15,049 bases of DNA from contig CAZPBO010000053.1 of NCBI GenBank assembly GCA_964584815.1, positions 1-15,049 of the forward strand, written 5' to 3'. The position numbers were made by a program, and so were the translations under genes. The DNA is from CAZPBO01 sp964584815. Its GTDB lineage: Bacteria > Planctomycetota > SKW154. The notes below the pieces were generated by a model that worked only from the letters and a program-made list of their open reading frames with translations, did no database searches and had not been told where the DNA came from. Below, in pieces: positions 13,352 to 15,049 of this stretch (its first letter is position 1; each line of letters begins with the position of its first letter).

Positions 13352-14641
13352 ATGCGATTTTTTCTGTGTGTGGTGGTTGCAACAACGGTTGCTTTTCTCT
13401 GCGGTTGCGCAAGTTCCCAAGAACGGGTTGCAGAAACACTTTCGGTATTGGAGAGCGCTTATGTGAGGATGGCGCCGGAACGGCGTGCGGATGATGCGGC
13501 GGTAAAGGCGCTGGCAGGAAGGTATGCGGAGCAACTGGCGGCGGCAGGTGATGCGGAACTTCTGCTTATGCGCCTGAAGGAGGCGGAGCGTCGGATGCGG
13601 CGTTGCGTGGGCAACGATGATATGGCGGGTGCGGATGTGGCGGGTTTTGTGGCGCTGTGCCTTGTGCAGGGCTTGGCAAAGATGGGGAAAGAAGGCGAAA
13701 ACGCGCTGGTTAAAGCGCTTGGACTGGAGTTTGTGGGACCGTTTGCGGGAGGGGCGCTGGCGGCAAGAGGAGCAAAGGATGTGCTGCGGGGGGTGCTGAC
13801 ACAAAAGGAGATGTCTTTGACGGCGCGGATGAACGCGCTGGTGGGGCTTGCGGCGACAAAAGACGCTGATGTGGTGGAGCATCTTGTGTTGTTGCTGAAG
13901 GAAGCGGGGAGAAGCATATCGGCGGCAATGGCGGCTGACCTCGTGGTTGAGAAGATGACGGAAAAGCAACGCGACCGCCTGCTGACGGCGTTTTTGAACG
14001 GCGAGTTGCCCAACAGTTGGACGGTGCGAGCGCTGCTGCGTTCTGCAAAACGCCGCCCCACAACCGCAATCCGCCTCCGCACAACAACACTGCCGCCAAA
14101 AGTCCGCGTCCCACCAAAAGCGCCGCTCCTCTACCTGACAGACGAGCAAAAACAGGTATCCCAACTTCTTGACTTCCTCAAAACGCAGAAAAACCGTTTG
14201 AACGGGAAGAACCATCTGCTGATTGAGTGTGGCAGGGATGTGGTCTACAAGGCTTTTGAGCGTGTGCTTTCGGTTTGTGAGGATGCAGGAATTGAGCGGG
14301 TTGTTGTTGGCTGCTGGCGTGGAGGTGGGCTTGTGGCAACAGGTGTGCTGCGTTTAGACAGAGATTGGAGGGGAGCGGTCAAAGTGCTTGTGCGTCTTGA
14401 CGGAGAAGATGCTCTGCTGCGGGTGGGGAGCAGGAAATTTCAGGCAAGATGGAAACGCGGTGGCGGAGTGTCGCTGTCGGATGATTTCAGCAGACTTATA
14501 AGGGGACAGGAAAGCGCGGCGGTTTTGCTTGCGGTGCGCGGTGACACCCCAGTCTGCTTCCTTGTTGACCTGATAAATGCTTTGAAAAGTCAGGGGATTG
14601 GTGCTATAGGATTTGCAGGACATAACGGTTCTGGGCGGTGA
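13352..14641 (+). CDS. Predicted lipoprotein with helical-repeat region and two ExbD/TolR-like segments
   Basis: A 429-residue protein with a signal peptide and a lipobox ending at Cys19 (FLCGC). Residues about 25-235 are helical and Ala/Leu-rich, with a HEAT-like stretch (155-215). A Pro/Thr/Arg-rich linker covers about 233-262. Two stretches resemble the periplasmic beta-alpha-beta unit of ExbD/TolR: 287-320 (LLIECGRDVVYKAFERVLSV, then AGIERVVVG) and 389-421 (AVLLAVRGDTPVCFLVDLIN, then QGIGAIGFA). ExbD's transmembrane anchor is absent; lipid replaces it. Coding bases 14041-14200 are C/A-rich, unlike the G/T-rich flanks. ATG 13352 has AAGGAG six bases ahead. No exbB/tolQ homologue is in the window. 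The function is inferred only: perhaps an envelope energy-coupling or binding lipoprotein. Confidence 0.85.
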   Translation: MRFFLCVVVATTVAFLCGCASSQERVAETLSVLESAYVRMAPERRADDAAVKALAGRYAEQLAAAGDAELLLMRLKEAERRMRRCVGNDDMAGADVAGFVALCLVQGLAKMGKEGENALVKALGLEFVGPFAGGALAARGAKDVLRGVLTQKEMSLTARMNALVGLAATKDADVVEHLVLLLKEAGRSISAAMAADLVVEKMTEKQRDRLLTAFLNGELPNSWTVRALLRSAKRRPTTAIRLRTTTLPPKVRVPPKAPLLYLTDEQKQVSQLLDFLKTQKNRLNGKNHLLIECGRDVVYKAFERVLSVCEDAGIERVVVGCWRGGGLVATGVLRLDRDWRGAVKVLVRLDGEDALLRVGSRKFQARWKRGGGVSLSDDFSRLIRGQESAAVLLAVRGDTPVCFLVDLINALKSQGIGAIGFAGHNGSGR

Positions 14642-14698
14642 GAGCAACAAGGTGGTTGGTGAGGCGTTATAGGAGTTGGGTGATATAAGGGGTGTCTG

Positions 14699-15049
14699 AT
14701 GAGGTTTGGGTTGTTTTTGCTGTTGTGCGCGGTGGGTTGTGTTGTTGTGCCTGCGAGGCGGACGGTGGTGGTGGAGCGGCGTCCTGCGGCGCGGAAAGAA
14801 GTGGTGGTCATAAAGGAGCGCCCACCGTTAAGAGTGATTCGCGGCACGCAAATCAAGTGGTATGCCGGGGCAGGATACGACATATATTATGTCGGCGGAT
14901 ATTATTATCTTTATCGTGGTGGGGTGTGGTATCGTGCGGTTTCTTATCGTGGACCGTGGGTGCGGATAAGGTATCTGCCGCGTGTGTTTTTGAGGGTTCC
15001 GCGCACGCATCCACGCTACCACATCATCATCCGCTTCACAGTGCGCTAA
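14699..15049 (+). CDS. Small predicted lipoprotein, Tyr/Arg-rich
   Basis: A 116-residue protein with a short signal peptide and a lipobox ending at Cys14 (AVGC). A Val/Arg-rich stretch follows (15-50), then a Tyr-rich segment (GYYYLYRGGVWYRA 67-80, SYRGPWVRI 82-90, LPRVFLRVP 93-101). This YYxYxGxWYxxxSYxGPWV pattern recurs in small secreted or lipid-anchored bacterial proteins of unknown role. The protein is strongly basic. ATG 14699 has AAGGGG six bases ahead. It begins 57 bases after the preceding lipoprotein gene and may share its transcript. The stop TAA is the last three bases of the window. Confidence 0.8.
   Translation: MRFGLFLLLCAVGCVVVPARRTVVVERRPAARKEVVVIKERPPLRVIRGTQIKWYAGAGYDIYYVGGYYYLYRGGVWYRAVSYRGPWVRIRYLPRVFLRVPRTHPRYHIIIRFTVR

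Noticed and set aside
13190..14215. 341-codon open frame opposite the ExbD-like lipoprotein gene
   Set aside because: No ribosome site, composition rich in Arg, His, Cys and Gln, and wholly opposite a gene with a signal peptide and ribosome site; a by-product of codon bias.

Overview
This window looks like a piece of an uncultured bacterial genome (a draft assembly: there is a run of exactly 100 Ns at 4953-5052). Three predicted lipoproteins, an ExbD/TolR-like lipoprotein and a DjlA-like module point to a cell with an envelope of the Gram-negative kind. Promoters are of the ordinary sigma-70 type, Shine-Dalgarno sites are strong (AGGAGG/AAGGAG), and GTG starts are frequent. The Ser/Thr kinase and the Fe-S P-loop ATPases would fit a deep-branching anaerobe (PVC/Planctomycetota-, Omnitrophota- or Sumerlaeota-like), but I cannot place the lineage from sequence alone.

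Layout. (1) 30-2045 (+): a cytosolic Ser/Thr kinase with an N-terminal zinc ribbon and a C-terminal TerB/J-like module; it converges with a YbjN-family gene (2042-2518, -), and their stop codons overlap. (2) 2593-5477 (-): a tightly packed operon of a NifX-like cofactor-binding protein, a 49-residue zinc-ribbon protein, a DUF5320-type Gly/Arg/Trp-rich protein, and two ferredoxin-containing MinD-type ATPases that overlap by ATGA. It looks like an Fe-S/metal-cofactor handling system. (3) 5478-5631: a divergent control region with one promoter each way and a 7-7-7 inverted repeat touching the -35 of the minus promoter. (4) 5632-8380 (+): an operon of an orphan ABC ATPase, a divergent GcvT-like protein and a lipoate ligase/octanoyltransferase-family protein. 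(5) 8382-11518 (-): a membrane-anchored DnaJ-type zinc-finger protein, a small lipoprotein and DnaK; the dnaK terminator lies inside the 3' end of the convergent lipoate-ligase gene. (6) 11621-13186 (-): purH. (7) 13352-15049 (+): two lipoprotein genes, the first with two ExbD/TolR-like segments.

The most interesting points are the kinase-DjlA-like fusion that has lost the HPD motif, the membrane DnaJ-type zinc finger that has no J domain but sits upstream of dnaK, the NifX/zinc-ribbon/MinD cluster with an unannotated mini-protein and a duplicated zinc-ribbon motif, the operator-like dyads in three promoter regions, and the terminator hidden in a coding sequence.
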